From Sulfuricella sp. (GTDB lineage Bacteria > Pseudomonadota > Gammaproteobacteria > Burkholderiales > Sulfuricellaceae): DNA of 15,397 nucleotides. The stretch spans positions 1 through 15,397 of the forward strand of contig JAUYEK010000414.1 in assembly GCA_030691435.1 (NCBI GenBank), read 5' to 3'. A program made the position numbers and the translations under genes. Below, one piece after another: positions 1 through 6,905 of this stretch. The stretch's first letter is position 1; every line of letters begins with the position of its first letter. The notes under the pieces are model-generated. The model saw only the letters and a list, made by a program, of their open reading frames with translations, was not told the origin of the DNA and did no database searches.

Positions 1-762
1 GACTGGTTCCGCATCGTGGTCAACGCCGGCACGGCGGACAAGGATGTGGCATGGATGGAGCAGCAACGCGCTGCCCGTGCGCCGCAACTGACTATCAAGC
101 CGCGCCGCGATCTGGCGATGATCGCGGTGCAGGGCCCGCAGGCACGGGAGAAGGTGTGGCAGGCGATCCCCGCCGCCCGCGCCGCGACCGAATCCCTCAA
201 GCCGTTCCAGGCGGCCGAATTCGCCCAGTATTTTATCGGGCGCACCGGCTACACCGGCGAGGACGGCTTCGAGGTCATGTTGCCGGTGGCGGAAGCGGCG
301 GGCTTGTGGAAGACCCTGAATGCCCTGGGCGTCGCACCGATCGGTCTGGGTGCGCGCGACACCTTGCGCCTGGAAGCCGGGATGAATCTCTACGGCCAGG
401 ACATGGACGAGGACGTGAACCCGCTCGAAGCCGGACTGGCATGGACAGTGGAGCTGACCCGTCCGCGCGACTTCATCGGCAAGCCGGCGCTGCTGGCGAA
501 GCCGGTGAAAATGCAGATGCTGGGGCTGATTCTGCTCGACAAGGGCGTGCTGCGCGGCCACCAGAAAGTGGTTACCCCGCATGGCGCGGGCGAGATCACC
601 AGCGGTAGTTTTTCTCCCACCCTGAACCAGTCCATCGCCTTTGCCCGCCTGCCGCTGGAAGTCGCAGTCGGCGACGCGGTGCAGGTGGAGATCCGCGACA
701 AATTACTGAACGCAAAAGTGGTGAAGCTGCCCTTTGCACGCAACGGCAAGAGCCTGATTTAA
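1..762 (+). CDS. gcvT: Glycine cleavage system T protein (aminomethyltransferase), 5'-truncated by the window
   Basis: T-protein takes the aminomethyl group from the lipoyl arm of H-protein and passes the methylene to tetrahydrofolate, releasing ammonia, in the cytoplasmic glycine cleavage complex. The reading frame is open from base 1 ([15 protein letters not shown]), so the gene begins upstream; 253 codons are visible and roughly the first third of a typical ~360-residue protein is missing. Diagnostic T-protein stretches are present: [13 protein letters not shown], followed by [18 protein letters not shown] with the following [11 protein letters not shown], and a C-terminal barrel ending in AKVVKLPF. 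The stop is TAA at 760-762. It is followed at 101 nt by gcvH, with an inverted repeat in the gap. Downstream gcvH, gcvPA and gcvPB confirm the identity. The GTG at 16 is internal and should not be taken as the start. Confidence 0.96.
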   Translation, partial: DWFRIVVNAGTADKDVAWMEQQRAARAPQLTIKPRRDLAMIAVQGPQAREKVWQAIPAARAATESLKPFQAAEFAQYFIGRTGYTGEDGFEVMLPVAEAAGLWKTLNALGVAPIGLGARDTLRLEAGMNLYGQDMDEDVNPLEAGLAWTVELTRPRDFIGKPALLAKPVKMQMLGLILLDKGVLRGHQKVVTPHGAGEITSGSFSPTLNQSIAFARLPLEVAVGDAVQVEIRDKLLNAKVVKLPFARNGKSLI

Positions 763-769
763 AAAAACG

Positions 770-841
770 GCCACAGAGATCACAGAGCACACAGAGAAAA
801 CCCCTGGCGCTCGTCTCTGTGGTCTCTGTGAACTCTGTGGC
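770..841. repeat. Inverted repeat of CACAGAG units between gcvT and gcvH
   Basis: The left arm (770-796) has three CACAGAG units at about 9-bp steps, and the right arm (815-841) is its imperfect reverse complement, with three mismatches in 27 positions and an 18-nt loop. Transcribed, it would form a long hairpin just upstream of the gcvH ribosome binding site. There is no T-tract after it, so it does not look like an intrinsic terminator. CACAGAG-type intergenic repeats occur in many environmental bacteria; that remark is from general knowledge. Its function is unknown. Confidence 0.85.
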
Positions 842-863
842 TTATTTGATTTAGGAGAAAAAC

Positions 864-1253
864 ATGAGCATCCCTAGCGATCTGAAATACACCAAATCCC
901 ACGAATGGGTCCGGCTTGAGGCCGACGGCACGGTCACGGTCGGCATCACCCATCATGCCCAGGAACTGCTGGGCGACATGGTGTATGTGGAAAATCCCGC
1001 TGTCGGCCGCCAGCTTGCCGCGGGCGAAGAATGCGCCGTGGTGGAATCGGTCAAGGCCGCCTCCGACGTTTATGCCCCGGTGGCGGGCGAGGTGGTTGCC
1101 GTTAACGCCGATGTGGCGGGTGCGCCCGAGAAAATCAACCAGGATGCCTATGCCGCCTGGATGTTCAAGATCAAGCCGAGCAATCCCGCCGATCTGGACG
1201 GATTGCTCGCTGCCGCCGCCTATCAGGCGCTGGTCGAAAGCGAAGCGCACTGA
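864..1253 (+). CDS. gcvH: Glycine cleavage system H protein (lipoyl carrier)
   Basis: H-protein carries the aminomethyl intermediate on a lipoylated lysine between the P, T and L proteins. The 129-residue product has the family's usual length. The lipoylation motif [15 protein letters not shown] puts the modified lysine at K64, matching the position in known H-proteins. The N-terminus (YTKSHEWV) and C-terminus ([13 protein letters not shown], then a region matching the usual end) are canonical. The ATG at 864 follows a good ribosome binding site (AGGAG at 853-857). It lies between gcvT and gcvPA in what is most simply one operon, with an inverted-repeat element in each flanking gap. Confidence 0.97.
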   Translation: MSIPSDLKYTKSHEWVRLEADGTVTVGITHHAQELLGDMVYVENPAVGRQLAAGEECAVVESVKAASDVYAPVAGEVVAVNADVAGAPEKINQDAYAAWMFKIKPSNPADLDGLLAAAAYQALVESEAH

Positions 1254-1259
1254 TGAATC

Positions 1260-1352
1260 GTTAGGGGTTAAGGGTGAGGGGTGAGGCGGAAGGTCACCCC
1301 CCACCGCACCGTTTTTGACTTTCCCCCTCACCCCTAACGCCTCACGCCTCAC
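1260..1352. repeat. Heptamer inverted repeat between gcvH and gcvPA
   Basis: The left arm is four consecutive 7-mers of the form GTNAGGN (1260-1266, 1267-1273, 1274-1280, 1281-1287). The right arm (1325-1352) is four 7-mers of the reverse-complement form: CCCTCAC, CCCTAAC, GCCTCAC, GCCTCAC. The arms are separated by 37 nt that contain a C-rich run and a T5 run (1312-1316). The element fills almost the whole intergenic space and ends 10 nt before the gcvPA start codon. The 7-nt period and the inverted second arm are directly visible. The role is unknown; transcript folding is the obvious possibility. Confidence 0.85.
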
Positions 1353-1362
1353 CGAGAAAAAT

Positions 1363-2772
1363 ATGCCATTCATCCCCCACACCGAAGATGACATCCAGGC
1401 CATGCTGGCCAGCATCGGTGCGGCCTCGGTCGAAGATCTGTTCGACGAAATCCCGGCTGCGCTGCGCGCCGACCGGCTGGTAAGCGTGCCGCCGGCCCTG
1501 AACGAGATGGCCGTTGGCCGCTTGATGCAGGAACGGGCGGAGCAGGATGGGCGTTATCTGAATTTTATCGGCGCCGGCGCCTACGAGCACCACATCCCGG
1601 CGGCAGTGTGGCAGATCGCTAGTCGCGGCGAATTCTATTCCGCCTACACGCCTTACCAGGCCGAGGCGAGCCAGGGCACGCTGCAGTTGCTGTACGAATT
1701 CCAGACCATGATGGCCTCGTTGACCGGCATGGATATCTCCAATGCCAGCCTGTACGACGGCGCTTCCGGCCTGGCCGAAGCGGTGCTGATGGCGGTGCGC
1801 GCGCACAAGTCGGCGCGCCGTGTTCTGGTGCCGGCAGCGGTGCATCCGATCTGGCGCCAGGTGACCGATGCCCTGGTAAAGAACCAGGGCATCGAGCTGG
1901 TTCCCGTACCCTACTGCACCGGCGGTGGCGACACCGTGGCCGAAGCGCTGAAACGCTTCGAAGGCGAGGATTTTGCCGCGCTGGTGATTCAGCAGCCGAA
2001 TTTCTTCGGCGTGCTGGAGGAGGTGGACGAACTGACCGATTGGGCCCATGCCCAGGGCATGCTGGTGATCGGCGCGGTCAATCCGGTTTCTCTCGGCATG
2101 CTCAAGGCACCTGGCCAGTGGGGAAGCCAGGGCGCCGACATCGCCGTTGGCGAGGGGCAGCCGCTGGGCGCGCCGCTATCGTCGGGTGGCCCCTATTTCG
2201 GTTTCCTGTGCTGCAAGCAGGCGCTGGCGCGGCAGATGCCGGGGCGGATCGTCGGTCGCACCGTGGACATGGACGGCAAGCCTGGCTTCTGCCTGACACT
2301 GCAGGCGCGCGAGCAGCATATCCGCCGCGCCAAGGCGACCTCCAACATTTGCACCAACCAGGGGCTGATGGCGACGGCGGCGACGGTTCATCTCGCCCTG
2401 CTCGGCCAGGAAGGTCTGGAGCGCGTCGCGGCGGCCTGCCACGCCAACACCCGGATGCTGGCCGAGCAGGCGTGCCTGATCGCAGGGGTGGAGCGGGTAT
2501 TTTCCGGGCCCTTCTTCCACGAGGTGGTGATCACTTTCGATCTTCCCGTCGCCGACGTGTTACGTGCCATGGAGGCTCAGGGCATAATGGGCGGGCTGGA
2601 CCTGACTCCCTGGTATCCGGAACTGGGTAACGCCCTGCTGGTTTGCGCCACGGAAACCAAAACCGGGGAGGACATCCGGAAATTCCTGGAAAATCTGGAA
2701 CGTATCGTTTCGCGACGCAGTTCCGGCCCTGCCTGTACTAGACTTAAGCCTACCGCCACTAGCAAGTGGTAA
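1363..2772 (+). CDS. gcvPA: Glycine dehydrogenase (decarboxylating) subunit 1, GcvPA
   Basis: This is the N-terminal-half subunit of the two-subunit P-protein, which with GcvPB decarboxylates glycine and loads the aminomethyl group onto H-protein. The start at ATG 1363 gives [15 protein letters not shown], the standard GcvPA beginning; an in-frame ATG at 1315 lies inside the upstream repeat and is unlikely. Family stretches include [35 protein letters not shown] and a late [13 protein letters not shown] segment. The predicted length is 469 residues, slightly longer than the usual ~440-450. The excess is an arginine/serine-rich tail of about 19 residues after LENLERIVS, whose last codons run into a GGTAATT repeat. 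The ribosome binding site (GAGAAA, 1354-1359) is weak. PLP is bound by the partner subunit, so no PLP lysine is expected here. Confidence 0.95.
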   Translation: MPFIPHTEDDIQAMLASIGAASVEDLFDEIPAALRADRLVSVPPALNEMAVGRLMQERAEQDGRYLNFIGAGAYEHHIPAAVWQIASRGEFYSAYTPYQAEASQGTLQLLYEFQTMMASLTGMDISNASLYDGASGLAEAVLMAVRAHKSARRVLVPAAVHPIWRQVTDALVKNQGIELVPVPYCTGGGDTVAEALKRFEGEDFAALVIQQPNFFGVLEEVDELTDWAHAQGMLVIGAVNPVSLGMLKAPGQWGSQGADIAVGEGQPLGAPLSSGGPYFGFLCCKQALARQMPGRIVGRTVDMDGKPGFCLTLQAREQHIRRAKATSNICTNQGLMATAATVHLALLGQEGLERVAAACHANTRMLAEQACLIAGVERVFSGPFFHEVVITFDLPVADVLRAMEAQGIMGGLDLTPWYPELGNALLVCATETKTGEDIRKFLENLERIVSRRSSGPACTRLKPTATSKW

Positions 2773-2781
2773 TTGGTAATT
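2768..2781. repeat. GGTAATT heptamer doublet spanning the gcvPA stop codon
   Basis: Two perfect tandem copies of GGTAATT (2768-2774 and 2775-2781) sit at the gcvPA/tpx junction. The first copy supplies the TAA stop of gcvPA (2770-2772). It is short, and on its own could be chance, but it has the same 7-nt period as the elements at other junctions in this window. Confidence 0.5.
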
Positions 2782-2808
2782 GTGAAACCCTGAAAAAGGA
2801 GCGCGATC

Positions 2809-3312
2809 ATGGCAACTGTAACGCTGGAAGGTAACACTCTCGAAGTTCTCGGCCATTTTCCGCAGCCAGGAGAGTCGGTGCATAGCTTCATGCTGGTGGA
2901 CAAGAACCTGAACGATGTTTCCCTGAGCCAGTTCGAGGGCAAGCGCAAGATTCTGAGTATCGTGCCGAGCATCGATACCCCGGTTTGTGCGACATCGACG
3001 CGCCAGTTCAACCTGGAAGCGAGCCGGCTCGACAATGTCGTGGTGCTGGTGATTTCCGCCGACCTGCCGTTTGCCCAGGCGCGCTTCTGCGGCGCGGAAG
3101 GGTTGAACAATGTGATCATGCTCTCTACCCTGCGCGGACGCGATTTCTCCAAGGATTACGGCGTGCTGATCAAGACCTATCCGCTTGCCGGCCTGTGCGC
3201 CCGGGCGGTGATCGTGCTCGACGAACACGACCGGGTCATTTATTCGCAGCTGGTGCCGGAAGTGACCGACGAACCTGATTACGATGCGGCGCTGGCTGCA
3301 GTGAAAGGATAA
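2809..3312 (+). CDS. tpx: Thiol peroxidase (Tpx, atypical 2-Cys peroxiredoxin)
   Basis: Tpx reduces hydrogen peroxide and alkyl hydroperoxides using thioredoxin as reductant. The 167-residue length is that of the family. The peroxidatic cysteine is C60 in [14 protein letters not shown], including the T/SxxC pattern around it, and the resolving cysteine is C94 in [16 protein letters not shown], both matching E. coli Tpx within one position. The ATG at 2809 is preceded by AAAAAGGAG (2794-2802), a strong ribosome binding site. It is inserted between gcvPA and gcvPB on the same strand, 36 nt after gcvPA. Co-transcription with the glycine cleavage genes is likely from spacing. The protein has no known catalytic part in glycine cleavage. 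E. coli Tpx is reported periplasmic or cytoplasmic; no signal peptide is visible here. Confidence 0.97.
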   Translation: MATVTLEGNTLEVLGHFPQPGESVHSFMLVDKNLNDVSLSQFEGKRKILSIVPSIDTPVCATSTRQFNLEASRLDNVVVLVISADLPFAQARFCGAEGLNNVIMLSTLRGRDFSKDYGVLIKTYPLAGLCARAVIVLDEHDRVIYSQLVPEVTDEPDYDAALAAVKG

Positions 3313-3334
3313 TCTTAAAAACCGTAGTTCATTG

Positions 3335-3504
3335 ACCGCAAAGACGCGAAGACGCAAAGAAATGGGATAAGCAGGGATGGGCGGCTTATTGCCCAACCCG
3401 CAAAACAAGGACATAAAGTCGATTTTGCATTCACCTGTCCGGTGATAGGGGGAAAATTCCGGTAACACATTGTTTTTCCTTCGCGTTCTTTGCGCCTTTG
3501 CGGT
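3335..3504. repeat. Inverted repeat of CGCAAAGA units between tpx and gcvPB
   Basis: The left arm has three consecutive 8-mers (CGCAAAGA 3337-3344, CGCGAAGA 3345-3352, CGCAAAGA 3353-3360), preceded by AC. The right arm (about 3479-3504) is the reverse complement of the same kind of units with one or two single-base slips (TTCGCG, TTCTTTGCG, CCTTTGCGG). About 118 nt separate the arms. The 221-nt gap holds no convincing open reading frame. The spacer contains the 13-mer TTCCGGTAACACA at 3457-3469, which recurs in the chemoreceptor promoter region. Repeats of this GCAAAG type are common between genes in environmental genomes; the function is unknown. Confidence 0.8.
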
Positions 3505-3533
3505 TCAAATATTTTTTTAGGATAATTCGTAAC

Positions 3534-4979
3534 ATGCTGATTTTCGAACTCTCCCGCCCGGGACGCAAAAACCTGGCCCAGGCCCCCGCGGCCCAGCCTG
3601 AAGCGAACGATATTCCCGCCCATTTGCGTCGCGGCGATAAACCGCTGCTGCCGGAAGTCTCGGAGATGGACGCGGTGCGCCATTACACCCGGCTGTCGCA
3701 GAAGAATTTTTCGATCGATACCCACTTCTATCCACTCGGCTCCTGCACCATGAAATACAATCCGCGCGGCGCCAACCAGCAGGCCATGCTGCCGCAGTTT
3801 CTGGCGCGCCACCCGCTGGCGCCGGAGGCCACCGGACAGGGCGTGCTGGCCTGCCTGCACGAACTGCAGGAAATGCTCAAGGATGTGACCGGCATGGCCG
3901 GGGTTTCGCTCACGCCGATGGCGGGTGCCCAGGGCGAGTTCGCCGGGGTGGCGATGATCCGCGCCTATCACGTTTCCCGCCATGATGCGGCGCGTACCGA
4001 AATGCTGGTGCCCGACGCGGCGCACGGCACCAATCCGGCCTCGGCGGTGATGTGCGGCTACACCGTCAGGGAAATTCCCACCGACCGCGACGGCAATGTC
4101 GACCTGGAGGCGCTCCGGGCCGCCGTCGGGCCAAATACGGCCGGACTGATGCTGACCAACCCCTCCACGCTCGGGGTGTTCGAAAAGAATATCAGCGAGA
4201 TGCAGCAGATCGTGCATCAGGCCGGCGGCCTGTCCTACTATGATGGCGCCAACCTCAACGCCATCCTGGGCCGCGTCAAGCCGGGCGACATGGGCTTCGA
4301 CGTGATCCACGTCAACCTGCACAAAACCTTTTCCACCCCGCACGGCGGCGGCGGACCCGGCTCCGGCCCGGTGGGTGTCAGCGAGCGCCTGCTGCCGTTC
4401 CTGCCGATACCGGTGATCGCTTTCGAGTCCGGGCGCTACCGTCTGGTGACGGAAAAGGATCTGCCGCAAAGCATCGGGCGCCTTTCCGGCTTCATGGGCA
4501 ATACCGGTATCCTGCTGCGCGCCTATTCCTACGCGCGTATGCTGGGCGCGGAAGGGATGCGCCGGGTGGCGGATTTCGCCACCCTCAACGCCAACTACCT
4601 GATGGCGGAACTGGGCAAGGCCGGCTTCGATATCGCCTTCCCGCAACGCCGCGCCAGCCATGAGTTCATCGTCACCCTGAAAGGCCTGAAGGAGCAAACC
4701 GGGGTGAGCGCGATGGACGTGGCCAAGCGCCTGCTCGACAAGGGCTTCCACGCGCCCACCACCTATTTCCCGATGCTGGTGCCGGAATGCCTGCTGATCG
4801 AGCCGACCGAAACCGAGTCGAAGCAGACCCTGGATGCCTTCGTCGCGGCATTGAAGGAAATTCTGGACGAAGCTCACGCCAATCCGGAGATGGTCAAGAC
4901 CGCTCCCCACACCATGCCGGTGCGGCGTCTCGACGACGTCAAGGCGGCGCGCGAGCTGGATCTGGTGTGGAAGGCTTAG
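3534..4979 (+). CDS. gcvPB: Glycine dehydrogenase (decarboxylating) subunit 2, GcvPB
   Basis: This is the PLP-binding C-terminal-half subunit of the two-subunit P-protein. It forms the enzyme with GcvPA. The PLP lysine is K264 in HVNLHKTFSTPHGGGGPGSG, the invariant family signature. The ATG at 3534 gives MLIFELSRPGRKN, the canonical start; the ATG at 3498 lies inside the repeat arm and would add 12 residues of non-family sequence. The length of 481 residues is normal. Other family markers are FYPLGSCTMKYNPR and PTTYFPMLVPECLLIEPTE. The ribosome binding site AGGA (3519-3522) is 11 nt from the start. tpx separates it from gcvPA. Confidence 0.97.
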   Translation: MLIFELSRPGRKNLAQAPAAQPEANDIPAHLRRGDKPLLPEVSEMDAVRHYTRLSQKNFSIDTHFYPLGSCTMKYNPRGANQQAMLPQFLARHPLAPEATGQGVLACLHELQEMLKDVTGMAGVSLTPMAGAQGEFAGVAMIRAYHVSRHDAARTEMLVPDAAHGTNPASAVMCGYTVREIPTDRDGNVDLEALRAAVGPNTAGLMLTNPSTLGVFEKNISEMQQIVHQAGGLSYYDGANLNAILGRVKPGDMGFDVIHVNLHKTFSTPHGGGGPGSGPVGVSERLLPFLPIPVIAFESGRYRLVTEKDLPQSIGRLSGFMGNTGILLRAYSYARMLGAEGMRRVADFATLNANYLMAELGKAGFDIAFPQRRASHEFIVTLKGLKEQTGVSAMDVAKRLLDKGFHAPTTYFPMLVPECLLIEPTETESKQTLDAFVAALKEILDEAHANPEMVKTAPHTMPVRRLDDVKAARELDLVWKA

Positions 4980-5013
4980 TTTTCATCATTCTGTAACACG
5001 CATTCCTTAAACT
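4980..5013 (+). promoter_or_regulatory. Possible Pho-box promoter of dgkA
   Basis: Two half-sites resembling CTGTCAT lie 11 bp apart: TTTTCAT (4980-4986, 5 of 7) and CTGTAAC (4991-4997). TAAACT, a 4/6 match to TATAAT, follows after exactly 10 bp (5008-5013). This spacing fits a PhoB-activated promoter, but the half-sites are degenerate. A start about 7 nt past the hexamer would leave almost no leader before the dgkA ATG at 5023, which also lacks a clear ribosome binding site. Weak on its own; its weight comes from the better boxes nearby. Confidence 0.3.
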
Positions 5014-5022
5014 GGCTTCAAT

Positions 5023-5391
5023 ATGGAAAGCCCACACAAAGGCAAGACCGGCCTGAGACGCTTGTGGAACGCCTTCCACTACTCCCTGGCGGGATTCAAG
5101 GCCGCCTACCAGAACGAGGACGCTTTCCGGCAGGAATCCCTGCTGGCGGTGGCCCTGATTCCGCTCGCACTGTTCCTGCCGACGGGTGCGGTCGGCAAGG
5201 CTCTGATGATTGCCAGCGTGCTGCTGGTGCTGGTCGTCGAGTTGCTCAACTCGGCGGTGGAGGCCACGGTTGACCGCATTTCCCTGGAAGACCACCAGCT
5301 CGCCAAACGCGCCAAGGACATTGGCAGCGCTGCCGTTCTGCTGAGCCTGGTTAACCTCGCAGTGGTCTGGCTGCTGGTGCTGTTCGGCTAG
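5023..5391 (+). CDS. dgkA: Diacylglycerol kinase, prokaryotic DgkA type
   Basis: This small inner-membrane enzyme phosphorylates diacylglycerol to phosphatidate with ATP, returning diacylglycerol to phospholipid synthesis. The 122 residues match E. coli DgkA (about 121). Conserved elements are NEDAFRQE (E32), the catalytic-site helix VVELLNSAVEATVDRI (E73, N76, E80) and KRAKDIGSAAVLL (K98, D99). Three hydrophobic segments are visible at about 39-53, 57-75 and 101-121. The ATG at 5023 has no obvious ribosome binding site. It begins 43 nt after gcvPB and ends 63 nt before the glycosyltransferase; both gaps contain Pho-box-like repeats. Next to a glycosyltransferase that may consume diacylglycerol, a role in balancing the diacylglycerol pool is plausible. 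Confidence 0.95.
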   Translation: MESPHKGKTGLRRLWNAFHYSLAGFKAAYQNEDAFRQESLLAVALIPLALFLPTGAVGKALMIASVLLVLVVELLNSAVEATVDRISLEDHQLAKRAKDIGSAAVLLSLVNLAVVWLLVLFG

Positions 5392-5392
5392 C

Positions 5393-5421
5393 CCGTCACA
5401 AAAAATTCACCTCGCTGTCAC
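5393..5421 (+). promoter_or_regulatory. Possible Pho box upstream of the glycosyltransferase
   Basis: Three half-sites fall in exact 11-bp register: CCGTCAC (5393-5399), AATTCAC (5404-5410) and CTGTCAC (5415-5421). The third is a full match to the Pho consensus half-site, the first misses one base, and the middle one keeps only TCAC. No good -10 hexamer sits 10 bp after the last unit, so the promoter itself is uncertain. The site lies between the dgkA stop and the glycosyltransferase ATG at 5455. Confidence 0.45.
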
Positions 5422-5454
5422 AATAGTTTTTTCTTGCTGCGGCAAATTGGCGGC

Positions 5455-6717
5455 ATGGAAAAACAGCCCCCCTTCATCCCCCTGTATCTGCCGCTCGCTC
5501 AGCGTTCGCTGCGCGTGGCGGTGGTCACGGAAACCTATCCGCCCGAGATCAACGGCGTCGCCCTGACCATCCAGCACATGGTCGATGGCCTGCGCCGGCG
5601 CAATCACCAGATCCAGCTGATCCGCCCGCGCCAGGGCAAAGGCGATATGCCCGCCTTCACCGCCAATCTGCAGCAGACCCTGCTGCCGGGCTTTGCCATT
5701 CCGCGCTATCCCAACCTGCAACTGGGGCTGCCGGCCGGATCCGCGCTGCGGCAGCTGTGGCGCGAGAGCCGGCCGGACGTGGTGCATATCGTCACCGAGG
5801 GGCCGCTCGGCTGGTCGGCGATGAACGAGGCGCGCAAGCTCGATATTCCGGTCACCAGCGATTTTCACACTAATTTCCACAGCTACACCCAGCACTATGG
5901 CATCGGCTGGATGCGCGGGCCGATCGGCGCCTACCTGCGCCATCTGCATAACCGCGCGCTGCTGACGCTGGTGCCAGATCATGGCTTGCGCGGCGAACTC
6001 GAGGCGCAGGGCTACCGGAACCTGGCCATCGTCGGGCGGGGCGTAGACGCCGATCTGTTCAATCCCGCGCGCCGCAGCATGGAATTGCGCCGCAGCTGGG
6101 GAGTGGGCCGGGACAGTTTGGTGGCAGTCTATGTCGGTCGGCTGGCGGCGGAGAAGAATCTCGAAGCGGTGGTGGACGCCTTCGATGCGATGAGCGCCAG
6201 ACACCCCAGGGCAAAGCTGGTGTGGGTGGGCGATGGCCCGCAGCGCTCACTGCTGCAGTCTCGCAATCCGGGACATATTTTTGCCGGCATGCAAACCGGC
6301 ATCGATCTGGCCGAGCATTATGCTTCCTCCGACGTGTTCCTGTTTCCCAGCCTGACCGAAACCTTCGGCAATGTGACGCTGGAGGCGATGGCCAGCGGGC
6401 TGGCGGTGGTGGCCTACAATTATGCTGCGGCGGCCGAGCATATTCACCATGGCGAAAATGGCCTGGTGGCGGAGTTCGACAATCTTTCCCTGTTCTGCGA
6501 CCAGGCGGCGATTCTGGCCGGCCGGCCGGAGATGGTCGCGCGACTGGGCGGCAATGCCCGTCAGAGCGCCGACGGCTTGGCCTGGAGCAAAATTTGCGAG
6601 CGCTTCGAACAGCTGATGCTGGAAATCGTGGACGAAGGAGGGCGGCATGGAAAGCAAGACCGTTTCATGCCTGGGTCAGATTCAAACCTTGGATCTGGCT
6701 CTATGTCTTCGCTTTAA
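5455..6717 (+). CDS. GT4-family glycosyltransferase, candidate glycolipid synthase
   Basis: The 420-residue protein is a retaining GT-B glycosyltransferase. The N-terminal domain opens with [18 protein letters not shown] (residues 21-38), containing the acceptor-side glycine loop. The C-terminal donor domain has [13 protein letters not shown] and the E-x7-E pair at E302 and E310 in [19 protein letters not shown]. There is no signal peptide or membrane span, as expected for a cytoplasmic-face enzyme. The start chosen is ATG 5455; a TTG at 5434 is in frame but less likely. Related GT4 enzymes (SqdX and bacterial Agt types) glycosylate diacylglycerol, often under phosphate limitation. That role is inferred here from dgkA, the PAP2-like remnant and the upstream box, and other acceptors remain possible. 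The last ~23 codons overlap the start of the PAP2-like reading frame. Confidence 0.85.
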   Translation: MEKQPPFIPLYLPLAQRSLRVAVVTETYPPEINGVALTIQHMVDGLRRRNHQIQLIRPRQGKGDMPAFTANLQQTLLPGFAIPRYPNLQLGLPAGSALRQLWRESRPDVVHIVTEGPLGWSAMNEARKLDIPVTSDFHTNFHSYTQHYGIGWMRGPIGAYLRHLHNRALLTLVPDHGLRGELEAQGYRNLAIVGRGVDADLFNPARRSMELRRSWGVGRDSLVAVYVGRLAAEKNLEAVVDAFDAMSARHPRAKLVWVGDGPQRSLLQSRNPGHIFAGMQTGIDLAEHYASSDVFLFPSLTETFGNVTLEAMASGLAVVAYNYAAAAEHIHHGENGLVAEFDNLSLFCDQAAILAGRPEMVARLGGNARQSADGLAWSKICERFEQLMLEIVDEGGRHGKQDRFMPGSDSNLGSGSMSSL

Positions 6718-6781
6718 CCGGGCCAACCGTCTCAGGTCCATCGGTCGGCTGTTCGGCGGCGCTTCGTTCTGGCTGGTGTGA
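6647..6781 (+). pseudogene. N-terminal remnant resembling a PAP2-family phosphatase
   Basis: A 44-codon frame starts at ATG 6647, five bases after a near-perfect ribosome binding site (AAGGAGG, 6635-6641), and overlaps the end of the glycosyltransferase by 71 nt. The product contains [20 protein letters not shown] followed by [10 protein letters not shown] and then TGA at 6779-6781. The pattern 'LCxRxNRxxxxxxxRxLFGxxSRLGDGxFWY' is how I recall the N-terminus of PAP2 phosphatases found next to this kind of glycosyltransferase, so this looks like such a gene cut off just before its first membrane segment. No PAP2 catalytic motif (KxxxxxxRP, SGH, SRxxxxxHxxxD) is seen downstream. It may instead be a small translated peptide. 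The family assignment is from memory and needs a search. Confidence 0.45.
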
Positions 6782-6796
6782 GCCAAAGATCACTTC

Positions 6797-6830
6797 CTGT
6801 CACGTTCCGGTAACACAGCGTCAGCATAAT
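6797..6830 (+). promoter_or_regulatory. Candidate Pho-box promoter of the chemoreceptor gene
   Basis: CTGTCAC (6797-6803), a full consensus half-site, is followed 11 bp later by CGGTAAC (6808-6814, 5 of 7). Exactly 10 bp after that comes CATAAT (6825-6830), a 5/6 match to the -10 hexamer. Half-site, 4-nt spacer, half-site, 10 nt, -10 is the layout of PhoB-activated promoters. Transcription from here would leave a leader of about 70 nt before the GTG at 6906. The spacing is what the sequence shows; PhoB control is inferred. Confidence 0.5.
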
Positions 6831-6905
6831 TCCAGTCTCCACGGTTCTTGGGCAAACTCTGCGCACGAGCCGGCCTATCTCAACCACTGTCGAATCGGAT
6901 CCACC

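Noticed and set aside
3437..3477. Pho box before gcvPB
   Set aside because: The GTAACAC half-site at 3462 has no partner 11 bp on either side and no -10 at the right distance.
770..3504. CRISPR array or intrinsic terminators in the gcv gaps
   Set aside because: The units are 7-9 bp, degenerate and without regular spacers, so not CRISPR. The hairpins lack T-tracts and lie inside an operon, so not clear terminators.
3315..4910. 531-codon open frame on the - strand opposite gcvPB
   Set aside because: It mirrors gcvPB codons in a GC-rich genome; the translation is rich in H, R, Q and G with no family motif, while gcvPB is unambiguous.
6222..6905. 228-codon upstream extension of the chemoreceptor frame
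   Set aside because: It overlaps the glycosyltransferase in another frame and has no membrane-protein character; the receptor proper starts at about 6906.
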